This document shows, piece by piece, positions 46,087 to 58,113 of a stretch of DNA of 64,000 nucleotides; the stretch's first letter is position 1; each line of letters begins with the position of its first letter. The notes below the pieces were generated by a model. It was not told the DNA's origin and ran no database searches. It was given only the letters and a program-made list of their open reading frames with translations. Source of the stretch: Coleophoma eucalyptorum (taxonomy: Eukaryota; Ascomycota; Leotiomycetes; Helotiales; Dermateaceae); the NCBI GenBank assembly GCA_026120035.1, contig JALRME010000055.1, positions 81,169 through 145,168 on the forward strand, written 5' to 3'. The translations under genes were made by a program, and so were the position numbers.

Positions 46087-46520
46087 AACTCTACCATTGA
46101 TACTTGAGGGCCGTATTTGATTGGTTAGGCTTCTCACTATTATATATTTCAGCAAGCATTGCCACATGGAGAGAGCTGGGCCACATTTTAGATTGATTTT
46201 AATGCAAAGACCCTTCTAAATCACTGAGGCCTAGTCTTTGTGAGACTGTCCTTGTCTCGAAACCCTATGGTTGCTGATGCTACGTTGATTTTCATCTAAA
46301 ATGGTTAGCATCTGGCCAGTGGGGTACCTTGGCAAGATATGTTCAAGGATCAAGACCACGAGGTTTTGAGTTTCGCACTTTCCATTGACGGCAAGGCAGA
46401 CAGCCCATGGCTGCATTGCGGCCAATCCCAACCTCTGGAGTATGGGATCTGCCACCAGACATGGAATCAACCTTAAAATTCCTTGACTGCCATCTTTCTT
46501 CAAATGACATTTCTTTCACA
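46087..46520 (+). repeat. Uninterrupted copy of repeat Y
   Basis: About 430 bp matching both 38905-39310 and 43675-43860. It ends 70 bp before the FHA-RBR start codon. The minus strand is open over 46503-46231 (WAVCLAVNGKCETQNLVVLI), so Y may derive from a gene or from the upstream region of a duplicated gene. Confidence 0.65.
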
Positions 46521-46589
46521 AACCCTCGTCAACCAGCACTTTTACTGCTCTAGACTTCATTGGTCACACGTGGGCATATTCATAACAGC

Positions 46590-48372
46590 ATGTTAGGCTC
46601 CAGCGTAGCGGCAGGTACGTCCAAATCCGCCGTGATTGTCTAATTGCGTGATGCGATATATCCCCACCTCTCATATCTTCTCCAGATCATATTGTGGTCA
46701 AATACCATTACTGAAGTCTATATAGCAACCATCTCCTTGACGGTCATTGACCCACCTCCTGAAGAGTTGATTACGCAGCGAACCATAACCATAAATTTGT
46801 CTCCAACCTCAGATGCCGTCCGTATGGGAAGACATGCCAGCTCTACTTCAAGACACAACGCCTTGTTTAGGTGTGCAGTGATGTCCAAATATCATGCTGA
46901 GTTTTCAGTGAATAAGACGACAAATGTAAGTCAAGTAGAACCTGGCGTTCTCAAATGAAACTAATTGTTTTATAGTCAATTGTTATTCGCGACTTGAACC
47001 CAACTAATGGGACCACTATAAATGGAAAGAGCCTTGGCTCTGAAGTATGGACGCCTTTGTATATGAATGATAAAGTAGTCTTTGGAAAGCTAGTTCAGTC
47101 GGTCTCACCATGTACTGTCCAAATTAACAGCATTGAATTGAGGTACATCTTCATCTATGTTTCCAAAATAAGCTAACAGTTACCAGTTTCATCGGCGATG
47201 CAATTGAATATCCAATATGCGTTGAAAGTGATGATTCAGGTAGCCACGATGCTACCCCTGGTGATGACTCAATTGCAGAGAAAAACTTGCCGAATTATCG
47301 TGTTATAGTTTCGAGGCGCAGGAAAATATGCGAAAAGGGACCAAATGTGGACCTTGGAACGATCAGTGGCGACGTTCAATCTAACAAGCGGAAGACTAGT
47401 CGACCAGGCTCCGTGGAGGAAGATATGGCTTCTCGCAAACAGTCAATATCCTTCCAGTCAGATGGTGATCCTATACCCCCAACCAAAAGGAGGCGACAAC
47501 AGAAACTTCAATCAAAACTACATGTTAGTGATTCCGAAGGGATTCAGTCTTCTGTCCCTCAGCTGCATGATATTTTACAGCGTTACGACTGCGACGTATG
47601 TCTAGAAAATCCGGACTCAACATCGTTTTACAACTGGAAACTCGAAATGCGCTGTGGTCACTTGAAACGAGTATGTGTTAATTGTGCACAAAATTGGATA
47701 TCTTCTACCCTAGAAACCAATGGTCCTCTAAGTATCCGTTGTCCGCTTTGCCCAAAGGAGATGACTTACGACAACATCCGTTCATTGGCAACGAATGACA
47801 CATTCACGAGGTACATTACTTCCACTTCTTCGTCGACAATGTTAATTCTGTGGTGCTAGATATGATATATTGCTTGCTAAACGTGCGATACTGACGCAAC
47901 CCAATTTTCAACCATGCACTCACGCCGGCTGTGATTCTGGTCAAATTCATGAAACAGGTCACGATCAGCCAATAATGACGTGCACAAGTTGTCATAAACT
48001 CACGTGCTTTACACATAAGCAACCGTGGCATACTGGAATGACTTGTACGGACTTCGACTCCTCTTCGACACGTTTAGCAGCAGATCAAGAGCTTGAAACT
48101 CTCAAAATCATTGATTCGACAACGAAGAAGTGTCCGGGTTGTGAAGTCCGCATACAAAAGAACAATGGATGCGACCATATGACATGTATGACCCCTTACC
48201 CTCTTCTGCTGAGATGTTGGCTAACACTGCATGAACAGGCTCACGCTGTCATCATGAGTTCTGTTGGCAGTGCTCTGCCAACTACCAGATGGTCCGGCAG
48301 CAAGGGAATGCAGCACATACTTCTGAGTGCCCATACCATAGCTTGCGTCTGCCAAGGATTGCTCCAGTCTAA
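46590..48372 (+). CDS. FHA-domain RBR (RING-IBR-RING) E3 ubiquitin ligase
   Basis: Six exons: 46590-46614, 46726-46925, 46976-47142, 47187-47810, 47860-48185 and 48239-48372; 491 residues; every join keeps frame. The 8-codon first exon is the least certain. FHA domain, residues ~8-130: VRMGRHASSTSRHN, SKYHAEF, RDLNPTNGTTING, the phosphothreonine-binding core. A basic/Ser-rich linker follows. RING1: CDVCLENPDSTSFYN to CPLC; IBR: CTHAGC...CTSCHKLTCFTHKQPWH; RING2: CPGCEVRIQKNNGCDHMTC, then CSRCHHEFCWQC. The Cys of NNGC is the expected thioester-forming residue. It should move ubiquitin from an E2 through that Cys to substrates, perhaps phospho-proteins bound by FHA. FHA with RBR is an unusual pairing; FHA-RING ligases (Dma1/CHFR type) are the known relatives in design. 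No damage seen. Confidence 0.85.
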
Positions 48373-49647
48373 CCCCATCGCTATTTGCGTCGCGAAGTTC
48401 TTTAGTACACGTTGATTGATGGGAATAAATAAATTGCCAGTTACCACAAATTTCAATTCCACAATGTTCGCTTCAATTCGGACCTGCCTTAGCTAGAAAT
48501 CAAATTTCAAATAATGGAAATCTATGAAATCCCCCAGGAGATCTGTGTTACGTACGCCACCTTGCCGGGGAGAGCTCACAGATCCGCTCCCACTTAGACG
48601 CCGCCGTGGCTGTGGAGGACTCAAGCTCCAGGTCACCCCCGTTGTTCAAGGAAACCGTGGCCGACGGGGACGACAGGGCGAGGCAGAAATTGCTGCACTC
48701 ACCGAGGGTCAAGAAACTGGCAGGAACCTTTGGAAGTCCCCTTAGCTCAAGTTGGAGAGCGGCATTGTCGAACGATCATGAGAGCCACATAGCATCTACC
48801 GCCCTGGGATCCACTGGCGATGATAGTGTTGAGGAGCCCGAAAGAACTTCTTCAAGGAGAGTAACAGTGGCCTAAGCCATGGTGACTATAGGTAGGTCGC
48901 GCACGGCAATCTTAGGAAAGAAAACCCTGCTGCACCGTCGTCCGCAACTTCCCTGAACAGCTGAGTTGGTAGCGGTGTAGAATCCGGGTCTCTGTATATC
49001 GCCTTCCCACAGGTCGTATTCGCAGGTCGTATTCATTCAGTGGCTGCTCCTCCTTTATAGTGGCGGTACCCCCCCCCCCCCCCCACGGGCATCATGTGCT
49101 TTTCGGTGCTGTCTAAATGTCATCTACTACGGACACTGAAGAAGATATCCATCTCTAAACAAGGGTGATGAGAGACTAGCCAGCGCCCAGACTTATCCCG
49201 GTACTGGTCAAGTCTATCTGGACCGATATCACCAATACCTGCCTACGATGTTCGCGAGCCATCCGCACGAAGTGAAGATTATGCGAGCCCAGTAAACTTA
49301 GATTACGGCGCAATTGCGAGAAGTTGAGTCAAGCCGGTTTCCAGTATGCGACAGATTTTCACAGTCGCGGGTATGGTTTAAGTGCTGACACGAGCCACTT
49401 AATTCTGTGTGTGATGACCGATGACATTTATACATATCCACCAAAAAGATAAAGTCTCATGAAGTTATATAATATGATTTATGAAACATATTCACTGTTT
49501 TATTGTACTGTATTGTACAATAAGATCTTGCACCAATACGAGTTTCAATTTTGATCAACATCTCACTTATTTTAAGTCGACCAAATCTTAACTAAATCTT
49601 AATATTCTGTCCCCTTTCTATCCCAACGGAACCACTAAGGATTAGTG
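48373..49647. other. Intergenic with a GC-rich island
   Basis: Bases 48520-48900 are clearly GC-richer than the surroundings and open in two frames (e.g. 48606-48875, VKKLAGTFGSPLSSSWRAAL). No domain is recognised and no clear start exists. A poly-C run lies at 49069-49084. The rest is AT-rich promoter-like sequence. Confidence 0.35.
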
Positions 49648-50190
49648 ATGACTGACAATATTGATGAATATTTTAATGGCTTAGAAGTAATAAAATTGCT
49701 TGCAGCTATTTTGAACAACAAATACGAAGTGGAGAAGCTGCTTCAAACTGGCGTTAATGTAAATGAGAAAAACGCTCTAGGAGCGACTCCGCTCTCCTGG
49801 GCAGCCTGTATTGGAAATTTAGACTGCATATCAAAATTATTGGACCTGGGAGCTGATATTGGAGCAACCACCTTGAAGGGGGAGACAGCCCTCCATTTTG
49901 CAGCTAAGTGCGGCCAAGCGGAAGCCGTACTACTTCTGCTCAGCCGGGGTGCCGACGTACAAGCGGCAGACTTGAGAGAGAAGACAGTACTTCATGCCGC
50001 TATTGAGGAGGGAGAAGACAACTACGAGGTTGTGTCATTACTTATAGAGAGGGGTGCAGATGTCCTTGCAATGGATGTTGACGGACATACAGCTCTGGAA
50101 TATACGCAGGGATCAAAACAACAAAACATTGCCACTCTGCTCAAATTGAAGCGGCCATTGTTATCGTCCTCGCTCAAGCATAGTACCTAA
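49648..50190 (+). CDS. Ankyrin-repeat protein
   Basis: Single exon, ATG 49648, 180 residues. After a short helical start (EVIKLLAAILNNKYEVEKLL) there are about four canonical ankyrin repeats: GATPLSWAACIGNLDCISKL, GETALHFAAKCGQAEAVLLL, EKTVLHAAIEEGEDNYEVVS and GHTALEYTQGSKQQNIATLL. Consensus T-P/A-L and G-A-D positions are well kept, unlike the smaller protein at 20165. No effector or NTPase domain. A binding scaffold role is likely. It is flanked by relics of a SET-domain gene; no link is evident. Confidence 0.75.
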   Translation: MTDNIDEYFNGLEVIKLLAAILNNKYEVEKLLQTGVNVNEKNALGATPLSWAACIGNLDCISKLLDLGADIGATTLKGETALHFAAKCGQAEAVLLLLSRGADVQAADLREKTVLHAAIEEGEDNYEVVSLLIERGADVLAMDVDGHTALEYTQGSKQQNIATLLKLKRPLLSSSLKHST

Positions 50191-50195
50191 AGTGA

Positions 50196-51464
50196 CTACA
50201 GCAACAAAAGTCGTTTCCACCTCAACCTACGTGTGAGCTGGGAACAACGACAGTATCGACCCGCAAACTTGGGGCAGGAGAACACGCGGTGGGGTTCTAG
50301 CTCAGTAGAGTCTGATTTTGGCCGGCAGAGAGCCGTGGTTGAGGAAAACGACGTCAGTTTCAAGACAGACTGTTTGTGGGGTAGTGAATTATAGAACGGC
50401 CTCTTATTATCTCCACTGGCCCGCTGAGTCTTCGGCCACTGATTTCCATATAGTTGACGGTGACGCACATCTCTGGGGGAGGGGCATGTAACTAGAGGAG
50501 AAGCCAGAGCATAAAAACCAGGATCTTGTGTAAATCTTGATTGATCATCTCTCTTCACGCGCTTTGCCAAGGGTTCGTTCTGAAGATTGCTGGAATTCTC
50601 TGAGATCCGCCCCTGGCTCTTTTGCAATTCGACATAGTATTGGAGCCACAATTTTGCTGAGGCTGGATATCATGACAGCTAGCTCGCAAGTTTCGCAAAG
50701 ACAGTCTTTATTGTTGGGTCCAAATAGTCGTCAGTGTAGAAGGAGGTGATCTCCTGATCGGCTTCAATGTCCTTGATGGCCGGTACCTTTGCTGACGAAG
50801 AACCTTGTAGATCAAGCCGAGCATTAGGCTCACATTCATGGTTTACGAAACGTATGGGTCCAAGCAAACCCGAGGTCATGTTTTGCCTGCTCGATTCCAC
50901 GATACTGAAGTCGCTCCCATCCTGAGCTAGCAGAGCTGCCTCTTCTTTGTGCAAGGGCGCTGTAGTTCTACAGAGTAACTAATAATGACATGGTCTTACA
51001 GCCTGCCTTCACAGAGATTCCTGATCCGCTAACAGCAACTATTGTCTGGCTCGATTTTAATAGCTTTACCAATTGCTGTAAATTTGGTTGAAGAATAGGA
51101 TCTTCAAGTACTATCTAGTTGTCTGTCTTTCAGTTAGCAAAGGTCAGATAAGGGTCCAAAAAGACTCACTGTAGGCTCCAGTTTGACAAAACAACTCCGG
51201 CTTACAAGAGAGATCAATGGGGTTCTCCATGGTCGCGCCAGGTTCACTCTTGGCCATCAAAGGTGCCGGCTCGGTTGATGACATGATTTCAGCGACTCGA
51301 TCCATATTTTGTGAAGGTTGGATGGTGAGGAAGGTGCTTTTATAGTCGAACAACGCAACCTTAATGTTGGCTCTCAGCTCCAGCGTAGTAGTGTTCGGGG
51401 GCTGGGATGGCAACTCCTTCGACCATACCGGTGAACCGGGCATCGCACTCTGGTGTGTTTCCAT
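50196..51464 (-). pseudogene. SET-domain gene relic
   Basis: On the minus strand 50954-50679 reads GPIRFVNHECEPNARLDLQG followed by EITSFYTDDYLD. This is the C-terminal SET core (R-F-x-NH-x-C-x-PN for S-adenosylmethionine/lysine binding, then the Tyr-containing EIT-x-x-Y block) as in histone lysine methyltransferases. Downstream 50651-50196 stays open with a basic stretch (LAKRVKRDDQ), and upstream 51464-51144 gives a Pro/Ser-rich N-terminal-like exon (MDRVAEIMSSTEPAPLMAKS). Joining them needs several introns, not all with good signals, and the first half of the SET domain is not found. Sequence to about 52260 on the same strand may include further exons. Likely a degraded or mis-assembled gene. 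Confidence 0.5.
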
Positions 51465-52485
51465 GCAGGAGTGTACAATGTTACCGCAATCCGATCCATA
51501 TGTTTAACTTTCCAACTTTACAGCACTGGATTAGGGGGGCGATGTGGATAGCCAACCCTTAAAGGGATTAAATGACTTGACCCATGAGTCAATCATCAGC
51601 CGCGGTATCTGGTTTTCATCAATAGCAAACTCACAGATAAGATGAACAGGTCAAATACACAGCTTGGTTATGTGCCAACTTTTACGAGTTTCTCCTTTTA
51701 ACCCTCCACCTCTTACAACTTATGAACATTATGATTTATTGCTGAGAATGACAGACAAAGCTTCTCAGATCGAAGAGGCAAAAACAGACCCTCCGCATGT
51801 TCTGGAATCATTCGAAATCAGAACTTACTATTTACCTTGACGTCAATGGAAAGTAGAAGGTACCAAATTTTGAGACAGCGTCTTGTCTCCCCATCCGAAT
51901 ATCATCCCGAGAGAATTCCCTCCTGGCCAAGCATCAGCCACCATACAGGTTCTGAGGCAAGGTAAGACATGCACAGACTTGAATTCAGTCATTAAAAAGG
52001 GTCTTTGCATGGACGAGAACGAGGCTGAGATCGGAGGCTGATTTACCTTAGCCCGGATCTGGCAGTTGCTCCATTTCATCCTCCACTTGGAAGTCTGTTA
52101 TCTGGTTTCCATTACATGAAATTCCGTGCCAGGGGGTTGAAGCTGTAAAGTTTTAACCAGGATTCAACAATGTGAGACGGAAAACTCACTGGATCTGTGT
52201 CTATTCTTGGCATTCCGAGGTCTTCCCCTTGTTGAATATAACCTCGTTGCTTAGATTTCTAGAAATTCACACCGTGGGTAAGGCAGAATGTCAAGACAGA
52301 ACCCTGCCACCTGAGTATGAATGAGCCTGTAGACAAGGATTCCTGTGGCCATATAAACTCAATAGTTCTCTACAATTAGAGACCTACCATCATCAATCTG
52401 CAAAATTTTGAAAGTACCTGAGATTCTTCTCAGCACCACTTCAGATATCTCTATATCGCTCACAGACACGAATCACAATTTAATT
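51465..52485. other. Mostly non-coding; possible exons of the SET relic on the minus strand
   Basis: Minus frames at 52079-51843 (WPGGNSLGMIFGWGDKTLSQ) and 52260-52170 (QRGYIQQGEDLGMPRIDTDP, then a GTGAGT donor) look exon-like but cannot be assembled with confidence. Confidence 0.35.
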
Positions 52486-53319
52486 ATGCCAACCCTTGCA
52501 GCAGAATATTGTCACTTTAACACATCTTCCCATGAAGGATCTGACTTCAATAACAATAGCAACACAGCACCGGGATTCCTTCTCGCGGACTCATTGCCGA
52601 CGCAGCGACGAGACGGTTTCGTGAGTTACTGGTCGACAGAATCGCTTCAGTCAACAAGCCTATATGGACAGCTACCGTGTCACGAGCCTGAAATTCGCTA
52701 TCTTGATCCACAGCTTGTTACTTACAGCCCATATATTGGATTATGGTCTCCTTTTGAATCCTGCACTAAGTTACCTTTCCTAATCGAGCAAGCCACTACA
52801 TTATACCTCCATCGGAGAGTTTTGTCACGTGATGTATTGTCGAAGCGAACCCCTTCTCGTGTCCTCGCTGGTCTTTCGTAGGTTAGCTTTGTCTCTTGAC
52901 TCAAGGCTGAGACGTCGTCGACGAAGATGCGAGAAAACTGAGCGTCTAAGTTATACAAGTGTGGCTGGATGGGTTGCGGAAAGGCTTATGGAACATTGAG
53001 TCACTTAAATACTCATATAAAAGAGCAATCATATGGGTCGAAGCGCAAACAGGAAGAGATATGTGCTGGGGTACCCAGATAGGCATAGATACATATACTT
53101 AGAAGTCATCTGGATAATCACCAACATATAAACGCTACAGAGTTCATGGAAATGCGAAAAATGTAGAAAGCGCGCCAAAGAGAGAAGGAAACTACTGCCA
53201 GAACAAACCAAGACGATATTGAGGTTATGGAGTGCAACGAGTTTCAAGCAGTTAGACAGACTCCTGGATTCTTCAACCACTTCTCGGGCAAGAGGGTGAG
53301 AGTGCATGATTTCAGTTTT
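52486..53319 (+). pseudogene. C2H2 zinc-finger gene, probably broken
   Basis: A 131-codon frame from ATG 52486 (MPTLAAEYCHFN) to 52881 has a low-complexity, Ser/Tyr-rich N-terminus typical of fungal C2H2 factors. About 80 bp on, another frame gives KLYKCGWMGCGKAYGTLSHL, then NTHIKEQSYGSKRKQEE (52950-53060). This matches the fungal finger C-x4-C-GKAYGTL-x-HL-x-H-x4-H/Y followed by GSKR-x-EE; the final His reads Tyr. A later frame (EFMEMRKM, stop, KARQREKE, 53141-53180) matches the usual EF-K-E-R-K-x-W-K-A-R tail with TAG in place of Trp. No splice pattern joins the parts without stops, so I call it a pseudogene of a DNA-binding protein. Confidence 0.5.
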
Positions 53320-53518
53320 CGGTGAGGGTCTTAAATGGTCTTGGCTTACGGGTAAGTTAACTTACACTATATAATAGTTGTAAAACACTTCAAATTGGGG
53401 AAAGACGTTTTTTCCTCATAATATAAATCATAGCATAGCACGAGAATAAACTATCAACAACGGAACTCATAGATATCTCATTTTAGCTCCTCTGAATTTC
53501 ATATGCTCCATCGTCAAT

Positions 53519-56500
53519 CTATGCTCTGACTCGTTTCGATACCGTGAATTTTTCGTCCGCAGCGTTTCTCTTCAGCGACAAATTTTCTACGTAAAACGTT
53601 GCATCGTCGATTACCGGAGGGTCTGTTAGGCATTTTTGCCATTCGTGGAAATTATTGAAACCAAGTGTAACTGGAATTCCGTTTCTTTTGCACAAGACGC
53701 GGTAATTATCGGACACTTTTTTCAAGTTGTTAAACTCGGCATGAAGATCTTTCAGAGGAATCCTCCTCGGTGTTTGAGAAATAATTTTCTTTGTCATAGG
53801 ATGTCTTTCATAAAAGAGAGCTTCGCCCTCTTTCAATCCAAGAAGGTTATACCTTATGGTCGTAAGCCTTTTCTCCAAGGCCAATATTGACACCTTTCGT
53901 AACTTAATTTCTGTTTGCAGTTGTCTATGCTTGAGTTTCTGTGCGTCATATTTAGTAGTATCTTCTCTGGCTTTGTTCTTGTTCATCAGTTCCAGACTTT
54001 TGCTGATCCATTTAATTTGCTCTTCGATCGATTTAGATTTTTGAGTTTCACTATTGATTTCCTCGATTAGCTTCTCAATCTGCTGCTCAAGGTCCTTTTC
54101 CATTCCTCTTCTATCTTCAGCCGTTTGTGTTGGATGCCGTACGTCAACTCGCTCCTGCCCACTGCTTTCTTTCGCAGGGAGGCTTTCTTGTATCGATGCC
54201 AGTTTTTCAGTTTTCGTATGAATTTCTTTTTGCAAGAGTTTTATTTGCTCCTCTTGGCTGCGTAGCTTTTCCCTCAACTTGTGGTCTGTATCAGCGAGAA
54301 CCCCTACTTCTTCAAGACGCTCCTCCAGGCTGTTTATATAAGTTTCCTTGTCCGCCATCTGATTCCTCACCGCGTGTATTTCTTGTATCTCCTTTTGCGT
54401 TAAATCTAGCTGTTCATTTTTCGAATCGAATTCTTTTTGCAACTGTTGCAGCTGTTCCGCTTGGCTATGAAGATTTTCTTTTGATTTTTTGTTTTCTTCC
54501 CCCGCGAGGAATTCTGCCTCTTTTAGACGCTTCTTCAGCTCTTCTATTTCTGCTTCTTTCTCAGCTGCCTGATTCATCACAGCTTGCACTCGTTGCTCCT
54601 TTTTTCTGTGTTCATCATGTAGCCTACTTGTCTGTTCTTCGAGTTCTTGAATTCTTTTGAGTTGAACTTCCTCCTTTGTTGAACGTATATTCTCATCCCT
54701 TTTAGACAGTTTCGTGATCATATCTTTGTCCGCCTTAGCCTGAAGCACTAAGTTGTCGATGTGAGCCAATTTCTTTTCATTATCCTTGCGTAGTTCTCCT
54801 AGCTCTCTGTGACTCTGCGACATTTCCGAGGTGTATTGGTCAATTTGCTCCTTTTGTAGTCCAAGCTGACTCTCGAGATGTTCAATGTGATTATGAGCCG
54901 TGTGTAGGTCTTCCCTCACACTTCTGTTCTCTTGCTCTTCCCTCAACCTCCATTCGTCTGCAATACCGTCGTCAGAGTACATGGATGAATTTTCCAGAGA
55001 TTCTACTTCGAGGTTATTAATCTTCACCATTCCCACTTCGCTGAAATCTCCGACTTCTATTCGAACAGGATCCCAGAACCGCCGAAAAAATTCCATCCTT
55101 ACGAAGGTGCTTGTAACTCCGGATGGCTCGGTCACTGCGCTGCTCAGATGCCTAAGAAACAAGTTGCGGGTGCTTCCGTCTAAGACTGCAGTTATCGGCC
55201 TACCAAAACGCTGGCTCAATCTCACTTCCGAATCATCCTGTACCTCATTTACCTGACTTTTTGTTTTCAATCCGTGCTGGACGCGACAGTGGCCATCTAC
55301 CACATGTGCCATATCATATTCCCAGAGATCCTGCGGTTTTAATTTTTTCACAAAGTTTTCACAATCTTGCCGCAGAGCTTCATTTGGCGTCATCATGTAC
55401 TGTACAGAGCGAAAGCCGAGGGTACGAGCTGTCTCAGCAAAGCGGTGAAGGTCCGTTATTGTCGGTTTCTCGGGCTGCACCTTTGTCTCTCCAGATATAG
55501 CTTTGGGCGAAAAACTGCCTAACTTGGTATAGTTCCGCATGACGTGAAGCACTAAACTCTGTAGCTGTATCTCAAAAATGTCTACTGTTCGAGATGTGAC
55601 CGTTAATTTTGAAAATACCCCGTCTTCGAGGTCTTCAACGAGCACGGCACTGCCTGTCTCTGGTTCTTCCCAAATATCCCTCAGGGCTGACCTTATATTA
55701 CGAGGACCGACTTTAAAGTCGTCGGCACTTAGAAGCAATCTTAAAATAGTTCCAAGCTCACGAAGATGAAGCGTATCCCAAGAGTAAGTTTTCAAGGTTG
55801 GGATCAAAGTTCTGATCGATAATAATCTGGCCTTAAGTCGTTCTCGTGTAGGGACATCCGTTTCTGCTGGGAAAAGTAGCTTGTTTTCTATTTGCTCTAT
55901 GATGTACTGCCTGTCTGTTGCGGATCGTCCTGGCACCCTGCCACCTAGATTTTCTACAGTCTCAGCATCTACGTCAATGAAGCGATGACCGTCTCTCAAT
56001 ATTGGCAGCCATTTGATGTAGACGTCTTTGAGACCATGCGTATTTTCCTAAATAATTATGAGCTTAGATCTCATTTACGATCGCCAGAACACTTACATAG
56101 TCCCAACCGAGCAGGCTTGTCCGATTAAGGCCCCCTTTTAGTGCAACCCACAAACCTGGAATTTCCTTCAGAGCTACCAGCGCTTTATCTAGATCTGATC
56201 GAGTCCTAATCGCTTTCAGCCCTTTTCGATTGCTTGTGGATAAGCTTAATTCGATTTGACTGGCTTCCGCCTGGCCAACCTGCGCACTCAGATTCAGGTA
56301 ATTTCTGATCTCAACTCCCGTTGGATTAGCCGTTGAGCGACTATTGCGGTATATTTGGGATAAAAGGTAACCCTGCCCGATATCTATCCCTTTAGCTTGA
56401 CATTTGACAAAAGACTGCTGAAACTTACCTTGATCATAGAGGTTCACCACCCACCAGTGCTCTTTTTGGTTACGGCGAAAGCGCGTATTACAAGCCTGGA

Positions 56501-56840
56501 CCCGTGAAAATCCATCACCGTAAGATAGCTTAATACCAGCGGGAATATTGACAAGAGAAGATGGCTGAGGAACCTGCCGCCAGGCACCGAAATGTTGGGA
56601 TGAGTTGCGATCATCCGAACGCATTGATTCAAATATTTCTCTGCTTACGACAGCATTGATGAAATTGTCTGGATCGGTTCGATTACAGCCTTCCTTGAAG
56701 ATAAAATGCAACTTATTAATCTTGTCTTTCTTCTCTCTGCGGTCAGGTCTTCCATCGTAGCTCAAACTGGATAGGCTAACTCTGACGCACGCAAGAAAGT
56801 AGTCGCTGTAGTGAGGTCTTGCCTCCATGCCGCCGTTCAT
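53519..56840 (-). CDS. DUF3723-type protein with long coiled coil
   Basis: Two exons on the minus strand: 56840-56097 and 56047-53519, intron 56096-56048 (GTAAGT...TTAG, 49 bp), 1,090 residues. The start is ATG 56840 (MNGGMEARPH); ATG 56828 or an upstream exon are alternatives. The first ~500 residues follow the fungal DUF3723 pattern: KEGCNRTDPDNFINAVVS, HWWVVNLYDQGKFQQSF, EIPGLWVALKGG, VENLGGRVPGRSATDRQYI and LLSIRTLIPTLKTY. Residues ~600-950 form a Glu/Lys/Gln-rich heptad coiled coil. The C-terminal ~120 residues are globular (RNGIPVTLGFNNFHEWQKCL) and end in a basic tail (VSKRVRA). The molecular role of the family is not known to me. It is transcribed away from the pseudokinase gene with 195 bp between start codons. 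Intact. Confidence 0.8.
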
Positions 56841-57035
56841 CTCATAGACTTCTGATACGGAATATAAAAAGGCGCTCTGCAAATAGTGGAACTTGGAGAT
56901 GCCACAGCGACAGTTTTACCGCGGTATCAGTCATCGAAAAACTTGAGGGTCATCAATGGTTAGCTGAGTGCTTTAAAGCTAACTATGATATTCAGCCAAG
57001 TACTGCGACATAATTTCCCGAGAATCTTCACACAA
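56841..57035. promoter_or_regulatory. Shared divergent promoter region
   Basis: 195 bp separates the start codons of the DUF3723 gene (-) and the pseudokinase gene (+). If both starts are right, regulation is likely coordinated. No specific factor site is evident. Confidence 0.5.
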
Positions 57036-58113
57036 ATGGACGCTCCTAATTCTAAACAGCAGCTGCTACAACGGCGCAGGACTGCCGTAGGGACGGCAGG
57101 TGTGGTATGGCCACCTCAAAAAGTTTTAACGAAGCTGGCAAATGTGAACCAAATTGTACACAAGACACCCTTCAAGTACAAGTATACAATGTGGGTCGGA
57201 AAGAACAAAGGATATTTGCTCGGGCGCACTAATGGGACAGGATATTTTGAGTGGAAGCCAACCATTAGCAAGAGGAGGTATGACTTGTTGCTCCAGTTGA
57301 AGCATCCAGATCCGCACCCAAACATCGTCACCATTGATGAGGGAGAATGGAAGTATTCCATTGATGATGATGACTTGCCGCTGGATTGTCTCTTTCGGAT
57401 TTCGAACCCGATAGGAAACCGAACAACTTCTATAGAGGGTGGTTTGATTGACTTGCACCGAATGTCTGTTGACGACGTCATTAATTCGGAAGGCAAAATG
57501 TTGATCTCAGACACATATCATATGTGCAAAAACGTAAGAAATCGGTAAATGTGTTGTGTATTTACAATTTTAAAAATCAAATTTGTTTCAGATTTTATCG
57601 GCGCTAGACTTTCTATCTCATCAAGACTTGGTGATGGGAGCGTTTTCGGCAGAGGACATTGCATATACTGCTGCAGGCTACAAGATTAGTAGGTATCATA
57701 TCTCCACTCGCATTCGTCCTAATTTAGGTTTAGTGAATGTGGATAGGTCCGAAATTGCAGATGGAAGCACTGAGTTTGTAGATCTCCGATCGGTTGGCGC
57801 TGTGATGATAAAAATGCTTACAAGAACGGAAATCAGCGACGCGGAGCCACTAATACTGCCAAGTAATAAACTTGATGCACTAGAGGACTATATAGGCTGT
57901 GAGAGGTTTCTAGAGATTGCAGAGAATGCATCTAAAAAGAAGACAGATCTTCGAAGTTTCCGCAAGCGACTCCTGCTCTTAAAAGATGTACAACTAGCGA
58001 CTTGGCATTGGCGTAACATGCCCTCAGAGAAGGACCAGTTAGAGAAAGAACAATTAGAAAGGTGTCGCAGGTTGAGTTTGGAAGTCGGTCAAGAGCAGCC
58101 GAATATTATATAA
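57036..58113 (+). CDS. Degenerate protein-kinase-like (pseudokinase) protein
   Basis: Two exons: 57036-57533 and 57592-58113, intron 57534-57591 (GTAAGA...TCAG, 58 bp), 339 residues from MDAPNSKQ. The layout is that of a kinase fold: an N-lobe with a small strand region, YDLLLQLKHPDPHPNIVTID (helix C/beta-4 block), hinge-like DCLFRISNP, then ILSALDFLSHQDLVMGAFSA at the catalytic-loop position. There the HRD-x-K-x-x-N motif is replaced (VMGAFSAEDIA), and no DFG is seen where YKISRYHIS follows. This predicts a catalytically dead kinase used for binding or regulation. A C-terminal Lys/Glu helix (EKDQLEKEQLERCRRLS) is present. It is divergent to, and close beside, the DUF3723 gene, suggesting a joint role. 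Intact frame. Confidence 0.65.

Noticed and set aside
53636..54660. Plus-strand frames of 60-177 codons opposite the DUF3723 gene
   Set aside because: They mirror the Glu/Lys-rich coiled-coil codons (giving Leu/Phe/Ser-rich shadows) and have no gene signals.
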